Assembly: GCF_026965555.1 (NCBI RefSeq)
Contig: NZ_CP114040.1
Coordinates: 5,146,001 to 5,210,000, forward strand
Origin: Nannocystis punicea
GTDB lineage: Bacteria > Myxococcota_A > Polyangia > Nannocystales > Nannocystaceae
Reading direction: 5' to 3'
Length of the DNA stretch: 64,000 nucleotides
Below are positions 9,415 through 18,705 of the stretch, in pieces (positions within the stretch are counted from its first letter, which is position 1; every line of letters starts with the position of its first letter). The position numbers and the translations under genes are program-made. Below the pieces are notes generated by a model. That model made no database searches and was not told where the DNA came from. It saw only the letters and a list, made by a program, of their open reading frames with translations.

Positions 9415-12400
9415 ATGCCGAACCGCGTCCGTCACCGCCCTCGCAGTGCCGTCCTGGCGACGGCCGTGCTCGTGGGCGCACCGGTGCTCGCGGCCGCGGT
9501 GCCGCAGACGGCCCGCGCGTTCGAGAACGCGGGCCTGAACGGCGCGGTGAAGGACAAGCAGACCGGCGAGCCGATCGCGGGCGTCCTCGTGATCGCGCAG
9601 TGCAACTGCCTGCAGGGCACGCGCGAGGCGCAGACCAACGCCGACGGCATCTACGCCTTCCGCGACCTGCCGCCCGGCATCTACACGGTGCAGGCGCTGT
9701 ACCGCCAGAACGACCTCAGTCGGATCGTCGAGCTGGTGCCGGGGGCGAAGGTGCGGATCGACTTCCAGCTCGCGCCGGAGGGGCGGTGGGTCGAGACGAT
9801 CGTCGTCGACGCGGCGCCGATCCGGACCGACGGCGCCAGCGTCACCAAGGTCGACGTCGAGCGCATGCGCAAGATCCCGGTCGGCGGCACCAACCGCGAC
9901 TACACTGCGGTCGTCGACATCGCCCCGCTCGCCAGCAAGGACGCCGGCGGGATCCGGATCGGCAGCGCCACCAGCGGCGAGAACAAATACGTCGTCGACA
10001 GCCAGAACTCGACCAGCCCGGCATTCGGGACGGTGGGCGCCAGCATCGTCCAGGAGTTCGTCGACGAGGTCGAGGTGGTCGAGGGGGTGTTCGACGCGGA
10101 GAACGGCGGGGCCAGCGGCGGCCTGGTGCGCGCGCGCCGGATCGGCGGCACCAACAAGTGGCGCGGGCAGGTCTTGTTCCGCTTCACGCCGCGGATCGCC
10201 CCGCCGCGCTTCATCGACGCGACCGACGAGTCGCTGCGCGTCGCCGAGATCTACAACTACGAGATGCAGGGCGTGGTCACGCTGGCCGGCCCGATCGTCC
10301 GCGACAAGCTGTTCTTCGCCGTCGGCGTCGCGCCGGGCGGCAGCAACAACTCGCTGGTGCAGTCGTTCTACCGCCGCCGCGACAAGGACCTCTCGGGCGG
10401 CTACGAGACCTGCCCGTACGCCAACGGCGTCAACGACTGCGCGGCCAACGGCAACTACATCGACACCGTCAAGTTCGCCGAGCAGAAGTTCCCCACCGGT
10501 CGCTTCGACCTCGGCTGGACCGCGAGCCTCGACTGGCAGATCACCGCGCGCCACCGCCTGCGGCTGTCCGGCGGCGGCGGGCCGAACTTCCGCCGGCGCA
10601 GCTTCCGGCAGCCGCCGGGGTCGGAGCCGAACGCGTTTGGGACCAACCCCAACGCGACGCTCGGCGGCGCCTCGCGGGTCGCCTCGGGCGTGGTCAACGA
10701 CAGCTTCGGCGTCGACTACGGCAACAGCACCGGCGTCGGCCTCGAGTACGAGGGGCGGGCGCTGAACGACAAGCTCGAGCTCGACGGCTACCTCTACTAC
10801 ACGCGGCTGCGCAGCCAGCAGGCGTGGAAGCTCGACCACGAGGTGATGCGCGAGATCCCGCTGACGCAGGAGCGCGACACCCAGGGCCGCAACCTGTACG
10901 ACCTGCTCGACCGCGACGACGCCGTGCGGCTGGTCGGGGGCGTCGGCGACGCGTGCAACGACTCGAACCTGCCCGGCCTGACGTGTCCCACTCGAGTGTG
11001 GCTGTCCGGCGGCATCGGCTCGCACTCGAGCACGCAGCAGGACCGGATCGGCGGCGGCTTCGCGCTGACGCACTTCTTCTCGGGCAAGCGCGCCGGGGCG
11101 CACCAGCTCAAGTACGGGCTCGAGATCGACGGCTCGCAGATCCGCCAGCGCTCGGCCTACTCGGGCGGCAACGACCCCGACTTCTACGCCAACTGTCCCA
11201 GCGGACAGGTGGGCGGCGGCGAGTACTGCTACGACCCGGCGAGCGGCGACTACACCATCAACACCGCCAATCGGGTCAACAACAACCGCGCGATCGTGGT
11301 CCAGTCGGACAACCCCGATCAGCGGCAGACGCTCGGCTTCGGCCGCGTGCGCTACGAGGAGCAGGATCTGCGGGCGATCGCCACGCCGCTGGGCGCGGGC
11401 GTGCGGGTGCCGGCCTACGCGTCGTCGCTGTCGAGCCAGAACTACGCGTTCTTCGTCCAGGACAAGTGGTCGATCCTGTCGAACCTCTACCTGTCTGGCG
11501 GGGTGCGCTGGGAGATGCAGGAGCTGCGCGACGTGTTCGGCCGGCGCGGCCTGCTGATCGCCGACAACGTCGCCCCGCGCGCGAGCCTGGTCTACGACTG
11601 GACCGACGAGGGCAAGAGCCGGCTGTACGTCAGCTACGGGTGGTTCTACGCCCAGATCCCGGCGATCCTCGGCAACCGGATCTTCGGCGGCCTGGTCAAC
11701 GTCAACCGGACCTACCGCAACTCCGACTGCGAGACGCCGGTGACGATCGGCGGCGAGACGCACGACCGGCTCGAGAGCGGCGCGCCGACCGAGTGGTGCA
11801 CCGACGGCAACCAGAACACCAGCGGCCTGACCTTCGGCGCGGTCGTACCTGACCTCAAGGGCATGTACGTGCAGCGCTTCAACGCCGGCTACGAGCACGA
11901 GGTGGTCGAGGACCTGCTGGTCGGGGTGCGCTGGCAGCACGACGGGCTCGGGCGGGCGATCGAGGACGTGTCGCCCAACGGCGGGCTCAACTTCCTGCTG
12001 GCCAACCCGGGGGAGTCGGTGTCGCGGGCCGATATCGCCCGCCAGGAGGAGCGCTGCGCCCAGCTGCAGGCCCAGGCCGACGCCACCGACGCCGACGATC
12101 CCGCGCGGCAGAACGTGATCCGCGAGCTCAATCGCTGCGACTTCCTGGCCTCGTCGTTCCGCGAGGTCGGCAGCATGTACTCGCGCCCGATCCGCAACTA
12201 CGACGCGTGGGTGTTACAGATCACCAAGCGGTTCGCCAAGAACTGGGTGTTCCAGGGCAGCTACATCTACAGCCGGCTGATCGGCAACTACGACGGCTTC
12301 GTCGACCGCAACACCGGGGCGATCAACATCGGCGCGAGCACGACGTACGACATCCCCGAGCTGGTGCGCAACAGCTACGGGCCGCTGTGGGACAACCGGC

Positions 12401-12900
12401 CGCATCAGCTCAAGCTCGACGGCTACTACACCTTCGACCTCCGCCGCGGCGGCCGGCTCACCCTCGGCGTCAACTTTCGCTTCCAATCGGGCTCGCCGAT
12501 CAGCGTCTACGCCGACAACAACCGCTACGCCGGGCTGTCGCTGGTGTACGTGCTGCCGCGCGGGGCCGGCGGGCGGCTCGAGCCCAACTACTTCGCCAAC
12601 CTGGGGATCTCGTACGCCTACCCGCTGCCGGGCGAGCTCGAGCTCGAGGTGGTGGCGCGCCTGGTCAACCTGACCAACTCGAAGGCGGTCCTGCGCGTCG
12701 ACGAGACCTACTCGTTCTCGCAGAGCCGGGCGATCGCCGGCGGCGACTTCGACGACCTCAAGCACGCCAAGGTGCAGGCAGCCAACGCGCCGACCGCCTA
12801 CTTCCAGCGCACGATCCTGCAGGCCCAGGGCAACTTCGGCGTGCAGACCCAGTTCCAGCAGCCGATCGGCGCCCAGTTCGAGGTCCGCCTCCGCTTCTGA
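9415..12900 (+). CDS. TonB-dependent-receptor-like outer membrane protein with carboxypeptidase-regulatory-like domain
   Basis: An 1161-residue protein. A signal peptide of about 36 residues is followed by a carboxypeptidase-regulatory-like beta-sandwich (about 40-125, NADGIYAFRDLPPGIYTV). Then comes a plug-like region (130-250, with VEVVEGVFDAENGGASGG), and then a long region of alternating aromatic strands typical of a beta-barrel, ending in FEVRLRF with terminal Phe, as for BAM substrates. This is the 'Oar/CarboxypepD_reg TonB receptor' type common in myxobacteria. It probably imports or binds a bulky ligand at the outer membrane. A short hydrophilic, coiled-coil-like insert (IARQEERCAQLQAQADATDA, about residue 875) sits between strands. 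The ATG at 9415 is used. No TonB/ExbBD genes are nearby. Confidence 0.82.
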   Translation: MPNRVRHRPRSAVLATAVLVGAPVLAAAVPQTARAFENAGLNGAVKDKQTGEPIAGVLVIAQCNCLQGTREAQTNADGIYAFRDLPPGIYTVQALYRQNDLSRIVELVPGAKVRIDFQLAPEGRWVETIVVDAAPIRTDGASVTKVDVERMRKIPVGGTNRDYTAVVDIAPLASKDAGGIRIGSATSGENKYVVDSQNSTSPAFGTVGASIVQEFVDEVEVVEGVFDAENGGASGGLVRARRIGGTNKWRGQVLFRFTPRIAPPRFIDATDESLRVAEIYNYEMQGVVTLAGPIVRDKLFFAVGVAPGGSNNSLVQSFYRRRDKDLSGGYETCPYANGVNDCAANGNYIDTVKFAEQKFPTGRFDLGWTASLDWQITARHRLRLSGGGGPNFRRRSFRQPPGSEPNAFGTNPNATLGGASRVASGVVNDSFGVDYGNSTGVGLEYEGRALNDKLELDGYLYYTRLRSQQAWKLDHEVMREIPLTQERDTQGRNLYDLLDRDDAVRLVGGVGDACNDSNLPGLTCPTRVWLSGGIGSHSSTQQDRIGGGFALTHFFSGKRAGAHQLKYGLEIDGSQIRQRSAYSGGNDPDFYANCPSGQVGGGEYCYDPASGDYTINTANRVNNNRAIVVQSDNPDQRQTLGFGRVRYEEQDLRAIATPLGAGVRVPAYASSLSSQNYAFFVQDKWSILSNLYLSGGVRWEMQELRDVFGRRGLLIADNVAPRASLVYDWTDEGKSRLYVSYGWFYAQIPAILGNRIFGGLVNVNRTYRNSDCETPVTIGGETHDRLESGAPTEWCTDGNQNTSGLTFGAVVPDLKGMYVQRFNAGYEHEVVEDLLVGVRWQHDGLGRAIEDVSPNGGLNFLLANPGESVSRADIARQEERCAQLQAQADATDADDPARQNVIRELNRCDFLASSFREVGSMYSRPIRNYDAWVLQITKRFAKNWVFQGSYIYSRLIGNYDGFVDRNTGAINIGASTTYDIPELVRNSYGPLWDNRPHQLKLDGYYTFDLRRGGRLTLGVNFRFQSGSPISVYADNNRYAGLSLVYVLPRGAGGRLEPNYFANLGISYAYPLPGELELEVVARLVNLTNSKAVLRVDETYSFSQSRAIAGGDFDDLKHAKVQAANAPTAYFQRTILQAQGNFGVQTQFQQPIGAQFEVRLRF

Positions 12901-12955
12901 GCGGCGTCGCGGGACGTGCTCGGACGGGCATGTCCGTTCGAACAGGTTTGAATCG
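12901..12955. repeat. Palindromic motifs in the gap between convergent genes
   Basis: The 55-bp gap between the stops of the TonB-receptor-like gene and the opposing membrane-protein gene contains GGGCATGTCC and TGTCCGTTCGAACA (12931-12944). A further copy (GGACATGCCCCGAAGGACAG, 12968-12987) lies within the 3' end of the minus-strand gene. The elements can fold on either strand but lack a T-tract. Confidence 0.7.
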
Positions 12956-14536
12956 CTAGGTCGCTTCGGACATGCCCCGAAGGACAGCCGCGAGCGCGGC
13001 GGCGTCGAGGGCGTCGAGGCGGTCGCCGAGCTCGACCTGGCAGCCGCCGGGCCACACGCGGGTGCGGTGGTCGGGGAACGGCGCGAGGGCCAGCAGGAAC
13101 GACTCGGGCAGGCGCTCGAGCCGGCGGGCCTCGCCGCGGGCGCGGTGACCGGCGACCAGCGGGTGCGGCTCGTCGCCGGCGCCGCCGGGGACGAGCTCGA
13201 CGTCGGGCGCGCCGCGGCCGAGCACGCCGGCCTGGAGGACGATGTGCCAGGCGCCGCGGTCCTGGCGGGCGCGCAGGTCGACGGCGACGCGCTCGACCTC
13301 GCCGCGCAGGGCGATCACCGCGCCGCGCTGCTGCTCGAGCACCGTGGGCGCGGGCAGGCCGAGGAGGCCCGCGGCCTCGCCGACGATCGCCTCGATCGGG
13401 CGCGGCGGCGCGACGACCCGCGGGGCCGGGGCCGGGGCGCCGGCGACGGTGTCGAAGGCCAGCAGCAGGCCGGCGCCGGTCATCAGCACCAGCTGCGGGG
13501 TCGACAGGCCGAGGCCGGCGCACAGGAGGATCGCCAGGCAGAGGCCGCGCACGTGGTCGCGGCGCGACAGCAGCGAGGTGGTCGTCAGCGCGAACACCAC
13601 GAACAGCGCCATCATGCCGCCGACGATCCGCCAGCCCGGGAGGTAGCCGGGGTAGGGCAGCTCGAAGCCGAGGAGCGAGCGCGCGAGCTGGCCGACGGCG
13701 GCCTCGAGGTCGCCGAAGCGCTGGGTGTAGCCGCGGTGGAGGGTGAAGCAGGCGACCGCCGACAGCGCCAGCGCGGCGCCGTGGAGGCCACGCTCGGCCC
13801 GGGGCCGCATCAGCGCCACGCCGAGCAGGGCGGCCACGCCGGTGGTGACGAGCACCGGGGCGGCACCCTCTGTCCCGAGGGGCATGCCCGAAAGGACAGA
13901 CTTGCCGCCGAGCGCGGTGCGGACCGTGAGCGGCACCAGCAGGACGAGCGCGCCCCAGCGCAGCGCGAGCGGCTGGAGGTGCGACCACAGGGCGGCCAGC
14001 GCGAGCGGGGCGGCGAGGAGCAGGCTGGCCGTTCCGACCTGTCCGAAGAGACCGACGGGCGAGTCGGGCGCGCGCGACAGGTGCTCGGCCAGCAGCAGCG
14101 CGGCGCCGGCGACCGCCGGGACCGCGGGGAGCAGGCGCAGGCGGCCGAGCCCCGGATCGACGGCCCAGCCGATCGTCACCGCGACGCAGGCCGCGGCGCA
14201 CAGGACGGCGAGGAAGTGATGCAGCAGCAGCTCGCCGTGGTAGGCGAGGCCGAGCAGCGAGCCGCCGAAGCGGACCAGCAGGGCGGCGACGAGCAGGCCG
14301 GGCAAGGCGAGGGCGACGCACACGAGCAGCGGCCGGCGGCGCTGCCACACCACCACGCCGGCGCCGAGCGCCAGCGCGGCCGCGGCGAGCAGGTAGATCG
14401 TCGGGCCCTCGCGAGCGGCGCGCATGACGGCCGCGTCGCTCGACAGCGACAGCTCGAGCGTGGCGACGAGCTGAAGGATGCCGGCAAGGGCTGCGGCCGC
14501 AGCGAGGGAGTGAGTCTTTGGCGTGCGGCCTGTCAC
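12956..14536 (-). CDS. Polytopic membrane protein of unknown function
   Basis: A 526-residue protein with about ten to eleven hydrophobic segments over residues 10-330, followed by a soluble C-terminal domain of about 190 residues. That domain includes a proline/arginine-rich linker and a helix-strand region with VERVAVDLRARQDRGAWHIV. I do not recognise the family. Start assignment: the frame stays open far upstream through the tRNA gene, but the GTG at 14536 is the first plausible start before the hydrophobic core. Upstream sequence in this frame is arginine/proline-rich and looks non-coding. The C-terminus carries copies of the dispersed palindrome. Confidence 0.6.
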   Translation of the reverse strand: MTGRTPKTHSLAAAAALAGILQLVATLELSLSSDAAVMRAAREGPTIYLLAAAALALGAGVVVWQRRRPLLVCVALALPGLLVAALLVRFGGSLLGLAYHGELLLHHFLAVLCAAACVAVTIGWAVDPGLGRLRLLPAVPAVAGAALLLAEHLSRAPDSPVGLFGQVGTASLLLAAPLALAALWSHLQPLALRWGALVLLVPLTVRTALGGKSVLSGMPLGTEGAAPVLVTTGVAALLGVALMRPRAERGLHGAALALSAVACFTLHRGYTQRFGDLEAAVGQLARSLLGFELPYPGYLPGWRIVGGMMALFVVFALTTTSLLSRRDHVRGLCLAILLCAGLGLSTPQLVLMTGAGLLLAFDTVAGAPAPAPRVVAPPRPIEAIVGEAAGLLGLPAPTVLEQQRGAVIALRGEVERVAVDLRARQDRGAWHIVLQAGVLGRGAPDVELVPGGAGDEPHPLVAGHRARGEARRLERLPESFLLALAPFPDHRTRVWPGGCQVELGDRLDALDAAALAAVLRGMSEAT

Positions 14537-14919
14537 GCGACTCTGTGCGGCGTCATGAGGTCGAGACACGCGGCGAATTGCCGTGCGTGGAACCCGTGCA
14601 GGGTAGCACGCCGGAGGCCTCGCACGGACTGCGGCGACAGCCGGCGCGGGCGAGCGAGCACGCACGGACGAGCGGCGGGCGCACCGACCTCCGCAGGAGC
14701 GCCGGCGGCACGTCGGGGACGCACGGACTGCGCCGCGTGCCCGCGCCCGCGGGTGCCGCCCGTGGGCGGCGAGCCCAGGGAGTGCCGCGCGCACGGCTGG
14801 CGATCGCAAGCCACGTCGAGGCCCCTGGCCGGCGCGCTCGCGGCGAGCCCAGAAAGCTCGGGCGCCCCACGAGCCGGGAGGCTGTGGGGCGCTGAACTTG
14901 CTCGACTTGCTCTTCGTAG
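14537..14919. other. Gap without a recognisable gene
   Basis: GC-rich spacer between the membrane-protein start and tRNA-His. It contains a short repeated word (CGCACGGACTGCG, near 14619 and again near 14720) and several open frames with arginine-rich, coding-unlike composition. I see no promoter that I would defend. Confidence 0.5.
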
Positions 14920-14994
14920 GGCGATTAATGGGATTCGAACCCATGACCTCTCGGACCACAACCGAGCGCTCTAACCAGCTGAGCTATAATCGCC
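14920..14994 (-). tRNA. tRNA-His (anticodon GTG)
   Basis: Read on the minus strand, this folds as a full cloverleaf. The acceptor stem is GCGATTA/TAATCGC, the D-arm GCTCAGCTGGTTAGAGC, the anticodon arm CTCGG-TTGTGGT-CCGAG with anticodon GTG, and the T-arm has GGTTCGAATCC. Histidine identity is confirmed by an encoded extra G at position -1, paired with C73. The CCA end is not encoded (the genome has CTA after C73). Confidence 0.96.
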
Positions 14995-15059
14995 GTGTTG
15001 CTTGTGCGGTTCCCCGGGCGACCGGGGAGGCGGTGTGTAACACAGGCCGCTGGGGTTGG

Positions 15060-15599
15060 CTAGCCCGATTGCGTCGGTTTTGCGGGGCGGTCCTCGCGAG
15101 GGGGTGGGGGCGGCGCGAGCTGCCCGGCGGCGGGGTGGTCCTTGCAGACGCGGAGCCACAGCGGCACCACCTCGGCCAGGTCCTCGGCGACGGCGCGCGG
15201 GACGACGCAGTGGGCCAGGCCGTGATGGCTCATGTACGCGACGATCGCGGCCCGACCCGCGGCGATCTCGTCGTGCAGCTCGGGCTCGAGGGTGAGGCGG
15301 CCGAGCGAGCCCTTGTCGGTCGGGAAGTGGAACGCCGAGGCGCGCTCGCTCGGCAGGCCGCCGACCGGGTCGAGTCGCGTGCGATCGACGACGCGGCGGA
15401 CGGTGTCGTAGATCTCGCTCTTGGCGGCCTTCTTGAGGGCGGCGACGTCGAGGCCCGAGCGCGGCTTGGCCGGGGCGGCGGGCGCGGGCTTGGCGGCGGG
15501 CTTGGCGGCCGCCTTGCCCGCCTTCTTGCGCTCGGCGGCGGCGACTTGCTCCTGGGTGACGAGGCCCGCGGCGGCGAGCTTGGCCTTGAGGTCGAGCAT
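15060..15599 (-). CDS. DUF2058-like small basic protein
   Basis: A 179-residue protein starting MLDLKAKLAAAGLVTQEQ, followed by an Ala/Lys/Pro-rich flexible segment (about 25-50). A compact C-terminal region follows with FHFPTDKGSLGRLTLEPELHD and HCVVPRAVAEDL. The N-terminal 'L..KL..AGLV....A..A.RKK' helix and the 'fnF.d.g.ik.l.v' strand resemble DUF2058 (YaiL-type) proteins, which are linked to nucleic-acid or nucleoid association. The resemblance is weak. The gene sits 17 bp downstream of the PilZ gene on the same strand and may be cotranscribed with it. Confidence 0.5.
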   Translation of the reverse strand: MLDLKAKLAAAGLVTQEQVAAAERKKAGKAAAKPAAKPAPAAPAKPRSGLDVAALKKAAKSEIYDTVRRVVDRTRLDPVGGLPSERASAFHFPTDKGSLGRLTLEPELHDEIAAGRAAIVAYMSHHGLAHCVVPRAVAEDLAEVVPLWLRVCKDHPAAGQLAPPPPPREDRPAKPTQSG

Positions 15600-15616
15600 G
15601 GGCGGCGATCTATAGC

Positions 15617-15958
15617 TCAGGCGGCGCTGCTGAGCATCGCCTGCAACAAAGTGGTTTCGAGCTCGGTGAGGCCGACGAAGCGCAGGCCGAGGCCGGGGAA
15701 GCGACCCTCGCGGGTGCCGCCGACGCGCACGACCTCGGCGTCGAGCACGAGCGGGTTCTTGGCGTCGCCGCGATCCATCGTCAGGCGCACCGCGGTGCCG
15801 ACGGCGACCGGACGCGGCGTGGTGACGAAGGCGCCGCCGGCCGAGAGATCCAGGGTTTGTCCGCGCACCGGGCCTTCGGGCGTGCTCACCAGCGAGTCGA
15901 TGCGGACACGCACGCGCGGGAAGGCACGGCGCTCGCGACGAACGGTCAGATCTCCCAT
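15617..15958 (-). CDS. PilZ-domain protein
   Basis: A 113-residue single-domain PilZ protein. The c-di-GMP-binding landmarks are present: an arginine cluster RRERRAFPRV near the N-terminus and DLSAGGAFV about 25 residues later, matching RxxxR and (D/N)xSxxG. A hydrophobic C-terminal strand GLGLRFVGL follows. It is probably a small c-di-GMP effector or adaptor. The ATG at 15958 is preferred over a GTG nine bases upstream, because a GGTGGGG sequence is correctly spaced for the ATG and would abut the GTG. Confidence 0.85.
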   Translation of the reverse strand: MGDLTVRRERRAFPRVRVRIDSLVSTPEGPVRGQTLDLSAGGAFVTTPRPVAVGTAVRLTMDRGDAKNPLVLDAEVVRVGGTREGRFPGLGLRFVGLTELETTLLQAMLSSAA

Positions 15959-16094
15959 GGCCTTCACCCCACCTGTTTTTCTTGTGCATCAATTCGCGGG
16001 GCGCGCCAGAGCGAGAGCAGCCGCGCGTGTGTCCGGTCGCACCCATCGGCCGGCTTGACCGTCCGCGCGGGAGCGGTCCATCCTTGCCGCCGCT

Positions 16095-17945
16095 TTGAAG
16101 GTCCACCTCATCGGCATCGGCGGCACCGGTATGGGCGCGTTCGCAGGGCTTTTGCAGGAAGCCGGGCACGACGTCCGCGGGTCCGACACCCAGTTGTTCC
16201 CGCCGATGTCGACCCAGCTCGAGGCGGCCAAAATCCCTGTCTTCGAGGGGTTCAGGCCCGAGAACCTCGACTGGGAGCCGGACTTCGTGGTCGTCGGCAA
16301 CGTGTGCGGCCGCGAACACGTCGAGGTGGTCGGCGCTCAGGAGCGCGGGCTCGCGCTCGAGAGCTTCCCGTCGCTGCTCGAGAAGGTCGTGCTGCCCGAG
16401 CGTCGCGCGCTGGTGGTCGCCGGCACGCACGGCAAGACGACCACGTCGTCGCTGCTGACGTGGATGCTGCAGGTCGCGGGGCAGCAGCCGAGCGCGCTGG
16501 TCGGCGGGGTGCCGATCAACCTCGGCCGCGGCTACCTGTTCGGCCGCGGGCCGGCGATCGTGCTCGAGGGCGACGAGTACGACACCGCCTTCTTCGACAA
16601 GGGCTCGAAGTTCTTCCACTACCGCCCGTTCCGCGCGATCGTCACGAGCGTCGAGTTCGACCACGCCGACATCTTCGCCGACCTCGACGCGGTCAAGGCG
16701 GCGTTCGTCCGCTTCGTCGAGCTCATCCCGCCGGAGGGCGACCTGGTGGTCTGCGCCGACGATGCCGGGGCGATGGAAGTGGCCCGCGCGGCCCGCTGCA
16801 AGATCACCACGTACCGCGTCCTCGGCGAGAGCGACGACCCGCGCTCCGCCGACTACACCTGCCGCGTCGAGGCCAAGCGCGGCCGCGGCTTGATGGTGTT
16901 CGAGGTGTTCGAGCGCGGCACCAGCCTCGGCGAATTCCAGACCACCCTGGTCGGCACCTACAACCTCGGCAACGTGCTCGCGGCGCTGGCGGTGGCCCGC
17001 CAGGAGGGCGCGTCGGTCGAGGCGCTGTACGACGCGGTGCGCCGGTTCCTCGGGGTCAAGCGCCGCCAGGAGCTGCTCGGCATCGCCAGCGGGATCCGCG
17101 TCGTCACCGACTTCGCCCACCACCCGACGGCGGTGCGCCTCACCACCACCGCGATCCGCCGCCGCTTCCCCAACGGCCGCCTGTTCGTGTGCTTCGAGCC
17201 GCGCTCGGCGACGTCGCGCCGGGCGGTGTTCACCGACGGCTACGCCGAGAGCTTCGCCGCCGGCTCGCGCGTGCACGTGGGCCCGCTGTTCCGCCCGGAG
17301 AAGATCCCGCCGGACCAGCGCCTCGACCCGCAAGCGCTGGCGAAGGCAATCAACGCCCACGGCATCGAGGCGACGGCCCACGCCGACATCGACGAGCTGG
17401 CGCAGGCGGTGCTGTCCGAGGCGGCGCCCGGTGACACGATCCTGCTGCTCACGTCGGGCTCGTTCGGCGGGCTCGGCGACAAGATCCTCAAGGCGCTCGG
17501 CGACGCGGTGATGTTCGCGACCCCGGAGGACCTGGCGGCAGTGCACGCCCTGTGCGCCTCGTACGGGCTGGCGCCGACGATCCCCGGCGACACCACCGAG
17601 ACGCTCATCATCCGCGAGCCGGAGGGCGCGGTGGTCGGCTGCGTGTCGCTGCGCATGGTCGGCGCGCAGGCGCTGCTGTTCAATCTGGCGATCGACCGCG
17701 AGCGCCGCGGCGAGGGCCTGGGGTGGATGCTGGCCGACGGGATCCTCCGCCGCGCACGCATGCTCGGGGTCCAGCAGGTCTACCTCGTCACCACCGACGC
17801 GACCGACTTCTTCGCCGGCAAGCTCGGCGCGACGCCGGCCTCGGTCGAGGAGATCGACCCGCAGATCCGCCGCGACCCGAACTTCGTGCTCGGCGACCGC
17901 GCGGTGTGCATGAAGATCGATCCCAGCTACAAGCGGGGGTCATGA
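16095..17945 (+). CDS. mpl: UDP-N-acetylmuramate:tripeptide ligase (Mpl) fused to a GNAT acetyltransferase domain
   Basis: A 616-residue protein. Residues 1-455 are a Mur ligase of the Mpl type: N-terminal HLIGIGGTGMGAFAGLL, ATP loop GTHGKTTT (from residue 110), EGDEYDTAFFDKGSKF, and FAHHPTAVRLTT in the C-terminal domain. Mpl attaches recycled L-Ala-D-Glu-mDAP tripeptide to UDP-MurNAc in the cytoplasm. Residues about 475-605 form a GNAT domain with the acetyl-CoA loop RERRGEGLG and YLVTTDATDFFAGKLG, of the N-acetylglutamate-synthase-like kind. The ligase and acetyltransferase are continuous with no frameshift. The start is a TTG at 16095, chosen because the Rossmann strand begins immediately. 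The stop overlaps the next ATG (ATGA), so the complex-I-like genes are probably coupled to it. Confidence 0.88.
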   Translation: MKVHLIGIGGTGMGAFAGLLQEAGHDVRGSDTQLFPPMSTQLEAAKIPVFEGFRPENLDWEPDFVVVGNVCGREHVEVVGAQERGLALESFPSLLEKVVLPERRALVVAGTHGKTTTSSLLTWMLQVAGQQPSALVGGVPINLGRGYLFGRGPAIVLEGDEYDTAFFDKGSKFFHYRPFRAIVTSVEFDHADIFADLDAVKAAFVRFVELIPPEGDLVVCADDAGAMEVARAARCKITTYRVLGESDDPRSADYTCRVEAKRGRGLMVFEVFERGTSLGEFQTTLVGTYNLGNVLAALAVARQEGASVEALYDAVRRFLGVKRRQELLGIASGIRVVTDFAHHPTAVRLTTTAIRRRFPNGRLFVCFEPRSATSRRAVFTDGYAESFAAGSRVHVGPLFRPEKIPPDQRLDPQALAKAINAHGIEATAHADIDELAQAVLSEAAPGDTILLLTSGSFGGLGDKILKALGDAVMFATPEDLAAVHALCASYGLAPTIPGDTTETLIIREPEGAVVGCVSLRMVGAQALLFNLAIDRERRGEGLGWMLADGILRRARMLGVQQVYLVTTDATDFFAGKLGATPASVEEIDPQIRRDPNFVLGDRAVCMKIDPSYKRGS

Positions 17946-18433
17946 CGATCGCCCTGTTCGCGGTCTTCGCCGCGGTCGCGCTCGCGGCCGGCGTGGCCGC
18001 GGTGTGGCGGGCGCCGACGTGGGCGCCGGTGGGCCTGGCGCTGGGGCTCGCCGGCGTGATGCTGCTGTACGAGGCCACCGGCCTGGCGCTGCTCACGGTC
18101 GCGGCGGTGGGCGCGGCCGCGCTGGTGATGAGCGTGGCGCGCGGCCAGGCGCGCGGGGGCGCTCCCGCGGACGGTGCGACCAGGCCGGCGGCGCTCGGGG
18201 CGAGGCGGATCGCGGCGGCGGCGGGGGTGATCGGCGGGCTGTCGTTCGTGCTGGTCGGCACGTGGGCGCGCCAGTTCCTGTGGACGGGCCGCGAGCTGGC
18301 CCCCGGCTCCGGCTGGGGCGAGCTGCCGGGGCTCGCCGGCGCCCTCGCGGGCGCTCCGGGGCTGCTCGGCGTGGGGCTCGTGATCGTTGTGGCGGCGGCC
18401 GCGTGCGCCGGGCCGCCGCGGCATCGGATATAA
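17942..18433 (+). CDS. nuoJ: NADH-quinone oxidoreductase subunit J-like membrane protein
   Basis: A 163-residue protein with five predicted membrane helices, close to the usual NuoJ length of about 166. Its position before a NuoK-like gene and three large antiporter-like genes gives the standard complex I order J-K-L-M-N. The sequence is divergent: the helix pattern and FAVFAAVALAAGVAAV followed by PTWAPVGLALGLAGVMLLY fit NuoJ. Assignment therefore leans on context. The ATG at 17942 overlaps the mpl stop. Confidence 0.65.
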   Translation: MTIALFAVFAAVALAAGVAAVWRAPTWAPVGLALGLAGVMLLYEATGLALLTVAAVGAAALVMSVARGQARGGAPADGATRPAALGARRIAAAAGVIGGLSFVLVGTWARQFLWTGRELAPGSGWGELPGLAGALAGAPGLLGVGLVIVVAAAACAGPPRHRI

Positions 18434-18441
18434 GACCGCGC

Positions 18442-18705
18442 GTGCCCATCACCCACGTCTACTACCTGGCCAGCGGGTTGTGGCTGCTCGGGCTCGCGGG
18501 CGTGCTGCTGCGCCGCGAGGGCTGGGCCCGGACGCTGGCGCTGGTGGTGATGCTGGTCGGCGCGGCGACTGTGCTGGTCGGGGCCGCGCGCACGTGGGGG
18601 CTCGCCGACATCCACGGCCTGGCGGCGCTGCTGCTCGCGCTCGCCGGCGCCTACGCGGTGGTGCTGGCGACCCTGCAGCCCGAGCCGGACCAGGAAGGCC
18701 CGTGA
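18442..18705 (+). CDS. nuoK: NADH-quinone oxidoreductase subunit K-like membrane protein
   Basis: An 87-residue protein with three membrane helices, slightly shorter than the usual ~100-residue NuoK. The family pattern 'hyy.l...L...Gl.gvl.rr' is visible at the start (THVYYLASGLWLLGLAGVLLRREG). The two conserved membrane glutamates of NuoK, which take part in proton transfer, are not evident: helices 2 and 3 contain none (VMLVGAATVLVGAA, ALLLALAGAYAVVLATL). The start is a GTG at 18442, eight bases after the previous stop. The stop overlaps the next ATG by one base. Confidence 0.65.
   Translation: MPITHVYYLASGLWLLGLAGVLLRREGWARTLALVVMLVGAATVLVGAARTWGLADIHGLAALLLALAGAYAVVLATLQPEPDQEGP

Noticed and set aside
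14995..15059. Possible short gene between tRNA-His and the DUF2058-like gene
   Set aside because: Only 65 bp, with no start or ribosome-binding site.
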